A DNA stretch of 64,000 nucleotides from Dactylosporangium roseum (GCF_025264685.1 NZ_CP073721.1:5571001-5635000), one strand, 5' to 3'; positions 26,194 through 35,367 are shown, counted from the stretch's first letter. The notes: generated by a model from the sequence alone, not told the origin. Numbers and translations: made by a program.

Positions 26194-27444
26194 GTGTCCA
26201 CATACTCCTACATCGCCAGCCGCGCGTTCGCCGCCGCAATGATCACGCTGCCTGCGGTGCTCTTCGGGGCGATTCCCGCCCGAATGTCGGTGGCCGCCCC
26301 GCCAGCCGCCCCGGGTAGCAGCTTGTACGAAACCGTATCCGCCGCAATCATGCAGCGGGCGCGACTGAGCCAGACCCAGGCAACCGCCGCCGGGCGACAC
26401 GCGCGGGTCGACGTCCAACGCCAGGCCGGCGACTGGGCCTTCGGCAGTGCGGTGCTGACCGCACCCGCGAAACCCGACCGGTACCCGCTGGGGTGGATGT
26501 TCCTCGCTCACCGCACCGGTTCTGAATGGGAGGCGGTCCTCGACGGCACCGCGAATTTCAGCGCCTTGGCCAGTCAAGCGCCGACAACCGTCCTGTCCGC
26601 CCGGGAGCGTCAAGTGCTGGGACCGACCGCCGTCACGATCAGGTCCACGGCAGACACCACGTACAACACCGGGCTGCGCCTGCCGTTCGCGATCGGCCAG
26701 TCCTGGAGACTCACCGGCGGACCGCACGGTTGGAACGGCTCCGACACCCCATATAGCTCGATAGACTTGAACGGTGGGGACTTCCGAGTGCTGGCTCCCG
26801 GCAGTGGCACCGCGTATCTGATGTGCGACGGGGACAGCTCGGGACAGTACGGCGGCTGGGTTCGTGTCTACCACGACAGCGGCTACACCACCGACCATTA
26901 CCACATGTGGTCGCCTGTCAACTACAACGGCGGCTCCGTTAGCGAAGGGGCCTTCCTCGGCTACACCGGCACCGACGTGTCCTGTGGCGGCTCTGCCCCC
27001 TATCGGCATGTCCACTGGTCCATCCTCAACGGCGACACCCGGGTTTCGTGGAACACGCGATCTGCCGGCAAGTGGACGTTCATCAATGGACCATCCGCGT
27101 ACGGCGGCTACGCGCTGCATGGCAGCACACTCGTCGCCGCCGGGGGCCAGCACACAGATACCGGTGGATTGCTGTACAACTACGGGGCCCTCAACCTTGA
27201 CCAGGGCGTCGTTGACGCCAACGACGATACGTACATCAACAAGCGCTCAGGACCCGGCACCGAGTACGCCATCGTCGGATCCGCTTCCGACGGTGCCACC
27301 GTCACCATTTCCTGCTGGCGCAACGGCACCAGCCTCACCGGCCGCTGGGGCACTACTGCGGTCTGGGACAAGCTGACCGACGGCACCTGGGTCAGCGACG
27401 CGTTCGTCTACACCGGAACGGACACCATCGGTCCGAACTGCTAA
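26194..27444 (+). CDS. Secreted M23-type (LasA-like) peptidase with C-terminal SH3-like region
   Basis: 416 aa from the GTG at 26194, preceded by AAGGAG; the frame is open 45 codons further but without a signal. Signal peptide core AFAAAMITLPAVLFGAIPA. Zinc-site motifs of M23 metallopeptidases are visible: His and Asp in GGPHGWNGSDTPYSSIDLNGGD, HYH in TDHYHMWSP and HVH in YRHVHWSI. This layout resembles LasA-like cell-wall or elastin-cleaving enzymes. The last 90 residues (DDTYINKRSGPGTEYAIVGS, GTSLTGRWGTTAVWDKL, WVSDAFVYTG) look like a bacterial SH3 cell-wall-binding module. It probably cleaves peptidoglycan cross-bridges of competitors or self. It stands alone, followed by a short GC hairpin. 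Confidence 0.82.
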   Translation: MSTYSYIASRAFAAAMITLPAVLFGAIPARMSVAAPPAAPGSSLYETVSAAIMQRARLSQTQATAAGRHARVDVQRQAGDWAFGSAVLTAPAKPDRYPLGWMFLAHRTGSEWEAVLDGTANFSALASQAPTTVLSARERQVLGPTAVTIRSTADTTYNTGLRLPFAIGQSWRLTGGPHGWNGSDTPYSSIDLNGGDFRVLAPGSGTAYLMCDGDSSGQYGGWVRVYHDSGYTTDHYHMWSPVNYNGGSVSEGAFLGYTGTDVSCGGSAPYRHVHWSILNGDTRVSWNTRSAGKWTFINGPSAYGGYALHGSTLVAAGGQHTDTGGLLYNYGALNLDQGVVDANDDTYINKRSGPGTEYAIVGSASDGATVTISCWRNGTSLTGRWGTTAVWDKLTDGTWVSDAFVYTGTDTIGPNC

Positions 27445-27461
27445 AGATCTCACTGTGGGCC

Positions 27462-27477
27462 CGCGCCGCACGGCGCG
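27462..27477 (+). terminator. Short GC-rich hairpin after the M23 peptidase gene
   Basis: CGCGCCG, a two-base loop CA, then CGGCGCG, 18 bp past the stop. The two-base loop is tight, so the real stem would be shorter. Weak terminator candidate. Confidence 0.3.
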
Positions 27478-27501
27478 CCGGCCTCGGCGGACATGAGCGC
27501 C

Positions 27502-27656
27502 TCAGCGGAGGACCGGCTTGCCGATGCCCTGATGGCCGTTGCGCCGGACGTCCTCGATCAGCGCGTTCACCCGCTTGAGCAGCTCCCGGTCCTGCTGCCA
27601 GCTCAGGTAGTCCTCCCAGCCGCGGGAGGCGAACTGCACCTTCTGCGGCGGAGGCG
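27502..27656 (-). pseudogene. YoeB-type toxin fragment
   Basis: The minus-strand frame reads KVQFASRGWEDYLSWQQD, RELLKRVNALIEDVRRNG and HQGIGKPVLR then a stop. This is the N-terminal two thirds of a YoeB/Txe mRNA interferase. The usual continuation (GDLSGYWSRRI..HRLVY with the catalytic His/Tyr) is missing, so it should be inactive. It directly follows the YefM-like fragment in the usual antitoxin-toxin order. Confidence 0.6.
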
Positions 27657-27661
27657 GACGA

Positions 27662-27825
27662 CCCGTCCGGGTCGATCAGGTCGTGCATCTCGCCGCCGCC
27701 GGTGCGTAGCTCCTCGATGGCTTCGTTCAGCCGACGGGCGTTGGCCGGGCTCGCCATCAGGTACGCCGTATCCTTAAGTGACTCGTACTCTCGCAGCGAA
27801 ATGATGACGGCGGCCTCACGGCCAG
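27662..27825 (-). pseudogene. YefM/Phd-type antitoxin fragment
   Basis: GREAAVIISLREYESLKDTA, YLMASPANARRLNEAIEELR and LID are the middle and C-terminal part of YefM antitoxins. The N-terminal DNA-binding part (usually opening with a T-x-x-E-A-R-x-x-L motif) is missing; upstream sequence in this frame is unrelated. Together with the truncated toxin this is a decayed type II toxin-antitoxin pair. Confidence 0.6.
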
Positions 27826-28233
27826 ACCAAACGTGCTGGTTCGCGAGGCCCCGTACTCCAAACGTGCGGCGCGTATCCGCAGGTCCACGCGATCTAGCTT
27901 CCCAACGTCCGCCGCCGATGGGGCGATCGAAGGGTGCGCATGCCGAAACGGTGCCCGGCGTGCTGAACGGTTGCGCCACATCCGATCACCATCGGAACAC
28001 AACGCGATCGCTGCAGCGTGGGCTACGAGACCCTCGACCGCCGGTCGTGCGCCCTCGCGACAAGCCAAGATCGACGTACTCATCTGCCGAGAGTCGCGCG
28101 GACGCGCCAATGCCTATAAGCAGCGACGGTGCCGGTACGACGCGTGGCACAGCGAACGATCTCGTCGTCGACGGCCGAGCTGTGGCTTGACCGGCGTCCG
28201 CGAGCGGCGACATCGTGGCTCGACCAACCCCGG
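27826..28233. other. Region without a supported gene
   Basis: Several overlapping ORFs on both strands have arginine-rich, low-information translations with no domain. I see no real gene, repeat or hairpin. It may be further debris from the decayed toxin-antitoxin locus. Confidence 0.4.
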
Positions 28234-30972
28234 CTATCGCTCGTGAGGTCGGCCGTCGGCGAGACGGTCGTGCAGCCGGGTGTGGCGGAACTGATAGAGA
28301 GCACCGGCCAGGCGCAGTACGCCGCGCCGGTGGGCGTTCTGCAGGAATCGGTTCAGTTGCAGGGGTATCTGCCCACGAAGGGCCAGCCAAGCCCGGCTGG
28401 GCTGGTAGGCGCCCCAGGAGCGGGACAGTGCGGCGGTGAGACCGACGGCGAGCCCGAAGACGGCTCCCGCCGTCAGTCCGAGGCCCAGTGAAATGTGGTG
28501 GGCCATGGCCAGACCGCCGACGACGAAGCCCGCGAGCCCGTAGCTCGCGGCGCCGATGTACCGGAAGGCGAACCAGCCGAACAAGGCGGATACACCTGCG
28601 GCCGGCAGTGCTCGGTTCAGGTGAAAGGGGTCCGCGGCCGGGCCTAGGTTGGAGTGGGGCTGACTGACGGATATGGCGAACGCATAGAACAGCCCGATCG
28701 ACACGGCCACAGACAAGGCGAAGGCGAGCGTGGCGACACGATCCTGCGCGTAGGTTGTCGCCGGACTGGACGCGTGATCCGCCTTTGTCGGGGTCTCCAG
28801 CCAGACGGGCAGTCCGGTGCTCAGCCCGAAGACCAACGCCAGGATGACCACGGGCCCGATCGAGAGCGACCAGAGCAGCCCGATCACGATGCTGATGGCC
28901 ACCCCGATCAGTGCCCGGCCGAGGAACGCCACGGCTGTGCCCCGGAAGCGGAACTCGACCCTCGAGGGTGCTGGGCGTGTGCCCCAGCCTTGGGCGGCGA
29001 AACCGGCCGCCGCGGTGGACAGACCGTAGACCCAGGCCGCGGCGGGGCCACGGACCAGGAGTCCGACGATCGCGAACAAGGCCGCCGGCGGCAGGCCGAA
29101 AACAAGTCCTCGGACGTGACGCGGTATCGCGCGGCCCAGTTGCCACCAGGCGAGGTCTCGGGTCCGCAGGCTGCGGAGGTGGCAAGCGAGGAACATCAGC
29201 CATCGTTGGGCCTGATCCGGGCCGTAGCTCCGCGCGGTCGAGGGGGGCAGTCCTGGCGGCTGGGGACGCTGGGCGTACACGGCGGGGAGGAAGGCGCCGA
29301 GCAGATGGTCCTCGATCACGGCTCGATCCCTGAACCGTTGCGGGTCGATCAGCGCGGCCGGGTCGCTCGCGACGTCGCGGTAGGTCGTGCGGGCCAGGTC
29401 GACCATCAGCGGGGTCGACAGCGCCTGCGCGAGCGGAGCGTCGCGGTGGTGACGCAGGTGCTCGACGACCGGCTGCCAGCGGGTGTCGCCGGGGAGGCGG
29501 CCGGCGGTGAGAAAGGTGACGGCGTCGTCGAGTTCGACCGGTTCGATCTCCACCACTGCAGCGCTGGCGAGGATGTCGCCGTGCCGGACCGCGTTCTCGT
29601 ATTCGGCGGCGCGGCAGGTCACGACGAGCGGACGGCCGCCGGTAATCGCCCGGTCGAGGGCGTCGATCGCGGCGGCGCGCACGCCCGGTGCCATCTCGTC
29701 GAGGCCATCGAGCACCGGAATCACCCGGTCCTCGGCCACCAGGCGGGTCGCTGCGTCGGGCCCATAGGCTTTGGCGTTGCCGAGCCCGGGGTAATCCTCC
29801 AACATTCGGCGGGCCAGCCAGGAGCGCAGGTGTTCCCGGTGGGGATTCCAGGATGACAGCGACAGCAGCACCGGTGTCGGATCGCCCGGCCCGCGATCGA
29901 CTAGCAACCCGAGAGTCAGCAGGGTCGCCAGCACCGTCTTGCCCGCTCCTGGCTCGCCGAGAACCACCAGTTGCGGGGTCGCGAGCCCGCGGAACTTTTT
30001 GGCCATGTCGAGGATGTCACCGCGCAGCGCCTCGCGCTCGCGGGTCACGGGCCGGCCCGTGGTCGACCACCGCACCCGTACCGGTGCCGGTCGGTGCAGC
30101 GACCGGATCTCGGCTTCGGCCGTCCACTGGTGTTTCACGGCGGTGGACAACTCCTCGGCCGCCCGATCGAGCCGAACAGCCGGAGCGGGGTCGTCGGCAG
30201 CGGCAAGGGGCCGAGTACGCGGCTGGGCCAGCTCCGGTTCCGCGGTGAGTATCTGCTTGAACAGGTATTGGGTGTCTGGTCCGGGGTCGGCGCCGAGCTC
30301 ATCGGCGAGCTGGCGGCGCAATGCTTCGTAGTGCTGCAGCGCGTCGGCCTGCCGGCCGCAGCGGTAAAGGGCGAGCATCATCTGGCCGGCGGCGCGTTCA
30401 TCCAACGGGTGCTGTGTCGCCCGCGCCGACAGGCTCGGCAGCAATTCGGCGTGCCTACCGCAGCGCAACGCGGCGTCGACGTGGTCGAGTTCGGCCGCCA
30501 AACGTTCGCCGTCCAACGTGGCGCGCAGACCGGTCGCCCAAGGCGTGTCCAACTCGGACATCGGTTCGCCTCGCCACAACCGCAGGGCCTGCTCGAACAA
30601 TTCGACGGCCTGTTGATCATCGTGCGCGCCCCGCCCCTGGGTGACCAGGGCGCGGAACCGATGGATGTCCGCGGCCTGCTCGTCGACCGTGAGAAGGTAG
30701 CCGCCGGAACGGCTGTGCAGGCGAACCTCGTCGCCCGCGGCGCGCAAGGCTGTGCGCAGGCGGGACACATAGTTGTACACGGTCTCCCGACCCCGGGACG
30801 GTGGCTGTCCTCCCCAGACCCGGTCGAGCAACTGGTCGACGGTCACGAGTTGGTTGGCCTCCATGACCATCACTCCCAGCACCGCACGCTGCCTGGGGTG
30901 TCCCACATCGATCACGACATCGTCAATCTGGACTTCGACGCCACCCAGAATCCGGAACCGGACTCCCATCAC
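28234..30972 (-). CDS. SARP-type regulator with NACHT ATPase and C-terminal membrane domain
   Basis: 912 aa in four parts. Residues 1-95 form an OmpR-like winged helix and 96-245 a bacterial transcriptional activation domain (DIHRFRALV to ADELGADPGPDTQYLF), together the SARP signature. A NACHT-type STAND ATPase follows with P-loop GEPGAGKT (339-346) and Walker B VIPVLDGLDEM (417-427). From about residue 630 the chain has many hydrophobic segments (LVFGLPPAALFAIVGLLVRG, LIGVAISIVIGLLWSLSIG, LVFGLSTGLPVWL, FALSVAVSIGLFYAFAISV), giving perhaps 8-10 membrane helices. The end LNRFLQNAHRRGVLRLAGAL YQFRH is typical of actinobacterial NACHT membrane proteins. It is probably a membrane-tethered sensor-regulator; the divergent exported-protein gene at 31203 is a candidate target. 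Confidence 0.85.
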   Translation of the reverse strand: MMGVRFRILGGVEVQIDDVVIDVGHPRQRAVLGVMVMEANQLVTVDQLLDRVWGGQPPSRGRETVYNYVSRLRTALRAAGDEVRLHSRSGGYLLTVDEQAADIHRFRALVTQGRGAHDDQQAVELFEQALRLWRGEPMSELDTPWATGLRATLDGERLAAELDHVDAALRCGRHAELLPSLSARATQHPLDERAAGQMMLALYRCGRQADALQHYEALRRQLADELGADPGPDTQYLFKQILTAEPELAQPRTRPLAAADDPAPAVRLDRAAEELSTAVKHQWTAEAEIRSLHRPAPVRVRWSTTGRPVTREREALRGDILDMAKKFRGLATPQLVVLGEPGAGKTVLATLLTLGLLVDRGPGDPTPVLLSLSSWNPHREHLRSWLARRMLEDYPGLGNAKAYGPDAATRLVAEDRVIPVLDGLDEMAPGVRAAAIDALDRAITGGRPLVVTCRAAEYENAVRHGDILASAAVVEIEPVELDDAVTFLTAGRLPGDTRWQPVVEHLRHHRDAPLAQALSTPLMVDLARTTYRDVASDPAALIDPQRFRDRAVIEDHLLGAFLPAVYAQRPQPPGLPPSTARSYGPDQAQRWLMFLACHLRSLRTRDLAWWQLGRAIPRHVRGLVFGLPPAALFAIVGLLVRGPAAAWVYGLSTAAAGFAAQGWGTRPAPSRVEFRFRGTAVAFLGRALIGVAISIVIGLLWSLSIGPVVILALVFGLSTGLPVWLETPTKADHASSPATTYAQDRVATLAFALSVAVSIGLFYAFAISVSQPHSNLGPAADPFHLNRALPAAGVSALFGWFAFRYIGAASYGLAGFVVGGLAMAHHISLGLGLTAGAVFGLAVGLTAALSRSWGAYQPSRAWLALRGQIPLQLNRFLQNAHRRGVLRLAGALYQFRHTRLHDRLADGRPHER

Positions 30973-31068
30973 GACTCTCCACCCACGGACTTCCTGGTGC
31001 CGGTGACTGACAGCCTGACCTGCGAATTTTAGGTTCTTCGCACCATTCTCTCATTGTCGGCACTGCAT

Positions 31069-31102
31069 CGTGGGTCCCGTTGCGACGGCTGCGGGACCCA
31101 CG
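31069..31102. promoter_or_regulatory. 11-bp-arm inverted repeat in divergent intergenic region
   Basis: CGTGGGTCCCG at 31069-31079 is matched by CGGGACCCACG at 31092-31102. It lies between the divergent SARP-NACHT gene (start 30972) and the exported-protein gene (start 31203). It could be an operator or a hairpin in a leader RNA. A terminator is less likely because both flanking genes read away from it. Confidence 0.4.
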
Positions 31103-31202
31103 GGCGACCGTGTCCGCCCCGCTGCCCAGTACGGCCCGGCCTGGTCACCGATCCGGGCACGCCGCAGCGTTGATCGACAGTGTCTAATGGGAGGAGCACA
31201 TC

Positions 31203-31637
31203 GTGCGAAAGCGCAATGGTCTATTGGCGGTTGCCGTCACCGCGGCTGGCCTGATATGCATGCTAGCGTTCACCGGCTCACCGGCGTCCGCCGCAAGTAC
31301 GAGTCGGCGCGACGCCTGCTTCACCGGCGCCTGCGGCAGTGCCACGGTCACGTGGCAGAACCACTACAGCGCCTACGTGCGCATGTCGGTGGCGGACACC
31401 GATTGCGACGGTCACGCCGCTGAGATCCGGATCATCGCCCACCAGATCCACCTGGGCACGGATCAGTACAACTGGTACGGGCCGTGGCACGTCAACAACA
31501 GCGGCTGCCACGGTGGATACGAATCGTTCAACGGGCCCTTCAATGGCGGCGACCCGTTGCTGGGCTTCAAGGTCGAGGTCTGCGTCAAGGACACGTCCCG
31601 GTGCGTGACATCGACCGAGATGGGCAACATCTACTGA
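31203..31637 (+). CDS. Small exported cysteine-containing protein, unknown function
   Basis: 144 aa. GTG start with GGGAGGAG nine bases upstream. Signal peptide MRKRNGLLAVAVTAAGLICM with cleavage near ASA-AS. The mature protein of about 112 aa has six cysteines (ACFTGACGS, DTDCDG, NSGCHG, VEVCVKDTSRCV), suggesting disulfide stabilisation, and is rich in His/Tyr/Trp. No family is recognised. It is divergent from the SARP-NACHT gene and is followed by a strong terminator, so it is a single-gene transcript. Confidence 0.75.
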   Translation: MRKRNGLLAVAVTAAGLICMLAFTGSPASAASTSRRDACFTGACGSATVTWQNHYSAYVRMSVADTDCDGHAAEIRIIAHQIHLGTDQYNWYGPWHVNNSGCHGGYESFNGPFNGGDPLLGFKVEVCVKDTSRCVTSTEMGNIY

Positions 31638-31651
31638 CCCGGCCACACGGA

Positions 31652-31683
31652 GGTCGCCGCACCCGACACAGGGTGCGGCGACC
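31652..31683 (+). terminator. Perfect 13-bp-stem hairpin after the exported-protein gene
   Basis: GGTCGCCGCACCC, loop GACACA, GGGTGCGGCGACC, starting 14 bp after the stop at 31637. Classic intrinsic-terminator stem without a T-run. Confidence 0.75.
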
Positions 31684-31837
31684 GCCAGCCGGTCGGTGAG
31701 ACTGGCAGCAAAGCGGACGTTCCCACCGGGCCGCCGCAGTTGCGGTGTGGCGTTGTCTGCCGGTCGTGAGTGCGGCTTTCCGTGATCGAGAGCCCTCGCG
31801 TCGGGAGCCTGGAGACGAGTTCGGAGTTTCACTGATC

Positions 31838-32098
31838 TGCCGCAGTGCGGGCGCGCGGCGATGTGTTGCACTAGGGCATGCAGATGCGTCCCGCGGAGCT
31901 GGCGGGGATCCGTGCCGGCGAGGTTGACGTGGCGTTCCGCCAGTGGGAACGGCCTCGTGTCAGGGTCGGTACCCGGATGCGTACCGCGGTCGGACTGGTC
32001 GAGGTCACGTCTGTCGACCGGGTGCCGCTGAGGTCGCTGACCGCCGCGGACGCCCGCCGGGCCGGCGCGGCGTCGCTGGCCGCGCTCCGGCAGGGACT
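31838..32098 (+). repeat. 261-bp repeat, inverted copy at 52033-52293
   Basis: By direct reading, this stretch is almost identical to the reverse complement of 52033-52293, with only a few single-base differences (for example Q/R at the FRQWERP versus FRRWERP codon). Identity stops abruptly at both ends. It covers the first 73 codons and about 40 bp upstream of the ASCH-domain gene at 51354-52253. Confidence 0.9.
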
Positions 32099-32279
32099 TC
32101 CAGAGCTTATGCACTTCGTTGCGCTGCCGCAGATCGACCGGAGAACGCACACGCTCATGGCCCGCGAGTCAGGGCAGGGTGGTATGCGCCGTCGAGCAGG
32201 ATCGATGCCGGGGCGGCTTTCGGGTTCACGACACGAGTACGAGCCAGGGTCCGCTCCACGCACCAGCGGCGCGGGATGA
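31878..32279 (+). pseudogene. Truncated copy of the ASCH-domain gene
   Basis: The first 74 residues (MQMRPAELAGIRAGEVDVAF to AALRQGL) equal the N-terminus of the 299-aa protein at 51354-52253 apart from one substitution. At 32098 homology ends and the frame runs on through unrelated sequence for about 60 codons. The winged-helix and HhH parts of the intact gene are missing. Broken copy made by segmental duplication. Confidence 0.8.
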
Positions 32280-32440
32280 CAGCGAAGCCTCAAGGGCCGG
32301 CGGGCCTGTGCACGATATGGTCCACCAGCGTCGGCGAGTACCGACGACGCTGCTGTCTTACCGAGTCCTGGGCCGCCAATCGCGTTGGCGGCCGCACGGC
32401 GATGGTCGTACAGGCGACACAACCGCGGCGGAGGCGGACG

Positions 32441-33175
32441 TCAGTCCCTTCCCGGCTCGACCGGAAGGACCATGGGCCCGATCCAGCGAGCCATGTCGAA
32501 CACCGCCGCGCAGTAGTCGTCCCGGGTGTCGACGACCGGCTGGTTCACCAATTGCCCCTCCCGAAGGAGCGGCACCAGTTCCTGCGGGAGACTTCCGCCG
32601 AAGTGCTGCAGCACCTTCCCGTCACGGCGCAGCAGCGGTATCTCCAGTCCATAGGTGACACCGCTGTCCATGATGCGAATGTAGATGCGACACCTGTGGT
32701 CACCAACCAGCATGAACCCCGCAAGCGTGTAGAACTCTTCGAACCACGGCGAACCCCCGCCCTGGACCATCAGGTTCAGCAAGGTGTACAGGCTCTGGTC
32801 GTGGTGGAGGGCTTCGTGCTGCTGCGAGAAACCCAGTGTGGCAGCCTCGACAATGACATTCATGCAACTGTCGTAGCGCCGGGAGGGCTGGTTCCGAATC
32901 GCGTCCAGTTGCCCCGGCAGGACAAATCTGACGTAGTCGATCGCGGCTCTGACATCCAACGGCTGGCCAGCTCCGGAGAGTTCGAACTCGACGCCCACGC
33001 CGCTGGTCATCCGCGCATCGTCGGAGACGGCGATCCGTGCACGCTCGTTGCTTGCGCGGACCGCGCCGCGTAGCCGGGGACCCGACGGCGGTAATGAGCC
33101 CGGGGGGACGACCACCAGAGGAATCACGCCTCGAAGCATGAAGTCGTAGGTGCCGTCCTCCAGGCTCATCACCAT
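32441..33175 (-). CDS. Protein of unknown function
   Basis: 244 aa, soluble, no signal peptide. AGGAG lies about 11 bases before the ATG at 33175; ATG 33169 is the alternative. The N-terminus MSLEDGTYDFMLRGVIPLVVVPPG suggests a beta-rich domain, followed by helical segments (PLDVRAAIDYVRFVLPGQLDAIRN; QHEALHHDQSLYTLLNLMV) and a C-terminal part containing VYT-like RCRIYIRIMDSGVTYGLEI. I recognise no family. Codon-position composition looks normal for this genome. It stands alone between remnants. Confidence 0.55.
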   Translation of the reverse strand: MVMSLEDGTYDFMLRGVIPLVVVPPGSLPPSGPRLRGAVRASNERARIAVSDDARMTSGVGVEFELSGAGQPLDVRAAIDYVRFVLPGQLDAIRNQPSRRYDSCMNVIVEAATLGFSQQHEALHHDQSLYTLLNLMVQGGGSPWFEEFYTLAGFMLVGDHRCRIYIRIMDSGVTYGLEIPLLRRDGKVLQHFGGSLPQELVPLLREGQLVNQPVVDTRDDYCAAVFDMARWIGPMVLPVEPGRD

Positions 33176-33581
33176 GCGCGTTGCCGCTCCTGCTCCTCGT
33201 TGCCAATCGCCCTAGATGGTGTTCACCCAGTCAGGGCAGCGGTTGTAGCCCTCGCAGGACGGCGAGGGCCGTCACCGCGGATCGTCGGCCCGCAACGACT
33301 GATAGCACTGCCGACCGGAACGGCAACTACAGATCTTGAAAGGCCAGCTTCATCCACTGTGATGTCGCGGGGTGGACGATCGGGCGACGTTCACGGCGAT
33401 CGTGTTCGTGTTGACCAGCGGTTGCACGTGGCGGCATCTACCGCCGTCGTTCGGGATGACGGTGCCCTGACGGGTGGCCAGCAGGCCCCGCAGTGCCTCA
33501 CGTTCGCCGCGGCGACGTGGGTGAGTCAGATGGTCGGCAGTCAGCGCCTCGCGGGCCGCGCGCATCGGATAGTGTCGATCG
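33176..33581. other. Intergenic region without a supported gene
   Basis: Separates divergent genes at 32441-33175 and 33582-35153. A minus-strand frame (about 33350-33565) and a plus-strand frame are open, but neither has a domain or convincing RBS. It should hold promoters for both flanking genes. Confidence 0.4.
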
Positions 33582-35153
33582 ATGTCAACCCTCGCATCTC
33601 GGCTCACACGACGTACCCTGCTGGCCGCCTCCGCCGCGAGCGCCACCGCGCTCGGCGAGGCGCCTGCCCTGGCCGCACCGGCGTCGTCGGAGACCGCCGC
33701 GTCTGGTGGCCTCCTCCGTGACCTCGACAGAAAGATCGAGACCGCCATGGCGCGGTACGCGATTCCCGGCGTGGCGGTCGGCGTGCTGTGGCAGGGCCGG
33801 GAGTACGTGCGCGGCTACGGCGTCACCAACGTCGACCACCCGGTGCCCGTCGACGGCGACACCATCTTCCGGATCGGCTCGACCACCAAGACGTTCACCG
33901 GCACCACCGCCATGCGTCTCGTCGAGGCCGGCAAGCTGGCGCTGGACGCACCCGTGCGCCGGTACCTGCCCGACTTCCGCACCTCGGACCCCGCGGTCGC
34001 CGAGCGGGTGACCGTGCGGCAGCTACTCAACCACACGGCGGGCTGGCTGGGCGACTACCTCACCGACACCGGCCCCGGCGACGACGCCGCCGCGCGGTAC
34101 GCGGCCGGGATCGCGCGGCTGCCGCAGCTAACCGCGCCGGGCGCCGTGTTCTTCTACAACAACGCGGCCGTCGAGCTGGCCGGCCGGGTGATCGAGGTCG
34201 CGGCCCGCATGACGTACGAGGCGGCGGTCCGCGCGCTGGTGGTCGACCCGCTGGGACTGGCGCACAGCCGGTTCTTCACCGACGAGATCATCGGGTTCAA
34301 CATCGCCGCCTCGCACGACATGGTCAACGGCAAACCGGTCGTGCAACCCGACTACTTCCGCCTGTGGCGCAGCCTCAACGCCGCCGGTGGGCTGATCTCC
34401 AGCGCGCGTGACCAACTGCGGTACGCCCGCTTCCACCTCGGCGACGGCACCGTCCCCGGCGGTGGACCGCGGCTGCTGAGCCACCGATCGCTGCTCGCCA
34501 TGCGCAGCGACCCCGGCCCCGGCGGCACGCTGTTCGTCGAGCTCGACGGTGTCGGTGTGACCTGGATGCTGCGCCCGAGCGCCGAGGGCGTGCGGATCGT
34601 GCAGCACGGCGGCGACTGGGCCGGGCAGCACTCGGGCCTCATCATGGTGCCCGAGCGCGGCTTCGCCATGACGCTGCTGACCAATTCGGAGACCGGCCCC
34701 GCGCTCATCGAGGAGCTGTTCGTCGACGACTGGGCGCTGCGGCGCTTCGCCGGCGTCAGCAACCTGCCGGCCGTTCCGCGCAAGCTCACCCCGCAGCAGC
34801 TCGCCGAGTACACCGGCCACTACAGCCGGTCGGCGGTCGGCCCGGGCGGCGAGCCGATCGACATCGTCTTCGATCTCGTGGCCGGCGACGGCGACCTGCT
34901 CGTGACGCTCGGGGGCGTCACCACCGCCCGGCTGAAGTTCTACCGCACCGACTACGCGCTGCTCCACGGCCCGGGCAACGAGCCCGGCGCGTCGCGGGTC
35001 AACTTCGAGCGCGGCTCGGACGGCCGGGTGGACTGGCTCCGCCTGGGCGGCCGGCTGGCCCGCCGTGCAACGACGGCCGCGGCGGCGAGGGCCACGGCGT
35101 CCACCCCACCGGCGACCCTGTTCCGCCATCCTTGGGCCCAAACGGCTTACTGA
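33582..35153 (+). CDS. Exported serine hydrolase of the beta-lactamase/DD-peptidase (class C) family
   Basis: 523 aa. Twin-arginine-like signal (SRLTRRTLLAASAASATALG) ending near ALA-AP. Active-site motifs of the penicillin-binding fold are complete: SxxK as GSTTK near residue 104, YxN as FYNNAAVEL near 190, and HxG as QHGGDWAGQ. The C-terminal 130 residues form the extra beta domain often seen in esterase or D-aminopeptidase-like members (LTPQQLAEYTGHYSRSAVGP). It is exported and acts on peptides, esters or peptidoglycan; resistance to beta-lactams is possible but not implied by these motifs. A strong hairpin follows. Confidence 0.88.
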   Translation: MSTLASRLTRRTLLAASAASATALGEAPALAAPASSETAASGGLLRDLDRKIETAMARYAIPGVAVGVLWQGREYVRGYGVTNVDHPVPVDGDTIFRIGSTTKTFTGTTAMRLVEAGKLALDAPVRRYLPDFRTSDPAVAERVTVRQLLNHTAGWLGDYLTDTGPGDDAAARYAAGIARLPQLTAPGAVFFYNNAAVELAGRVIEVAARMTYEAAVRALVVDPLGLAHSRFFTDEIIGFNIAASHDMVNGKPVVQPDYFRLWRSLNAAGGLISSARDQLRYARFHLGDGTVPGGGPRLLSHRSLLAMRSDPGPGGTLFVELDGVGVTWMLRPSAEGVRIVQHGGDWAGQHSGLIMVPERGFAMTLLTNSETGPALIEELFVDDWALRRFAGVSNLPAVPRKLTPQQLAEYTGHYSRSAVGPGGEPIDIVFDLVAGDGDLLVTLGGVTTARLKFYRTDYALLHGPGNEPGASRVNFERGSDGRVDWLRLGGRLARRATTAAAARATASTPPATLFRHPWAQTAY

Positions 35154-35305
35154 GTTGCGCGCACGTCACATATACCAGCGTTGCCGGGTCGAGCTGTGCT
35201 GTGTGGGCGCCCTTGAGCAGCAGATGCCCATCGGGACTGAACGCCCCGGCGGTGACCGGGGCCTGGTGTGGCCAGGCTACCGAAACGGCCTGTCAATCGG
35301 ACTGC

Positions 35306-35339
35306 ACTCCCGGCCTCGACGGCTATCGAGGCCGGGAGT
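35306..35339. terminator. 14-bp-stem hairpin between convergent genes
   Basis: ACTCCCGGCCTCGA, loop CGGCTA, TCGAGGCCGGGAGT. It lies between the serine hydrolase gene (ends 35153) and the convergent small exported-protein gene (ends 35368), and is a good bidirectional terminator candidate. Confidence 0.75.
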
Positions 35340-35367
35340 ACAGCCCAAAGAGGCAATCAATCGTTCG

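Noticed and set aside
31878-32279. Truncated ASCH copy as a functional small gene
   Set aside because: Homology stops mid-domain at 32098 and the remaining frame has no recognisable content.
32441-33206. Alternative frames over the unknown 244-aa protein
   Set aside because: The 244-aa frame has the better composition and RBS; the 168-codon alternative is arginine-rich noise.
33582-35153. Calling the serine hydrolase a beta-lactamase resistance gene
   Set aside because: SxxK, YxN and HxG motifs are shared by esterases and peptidases; nothing here shows antibiotic hydrolysis.
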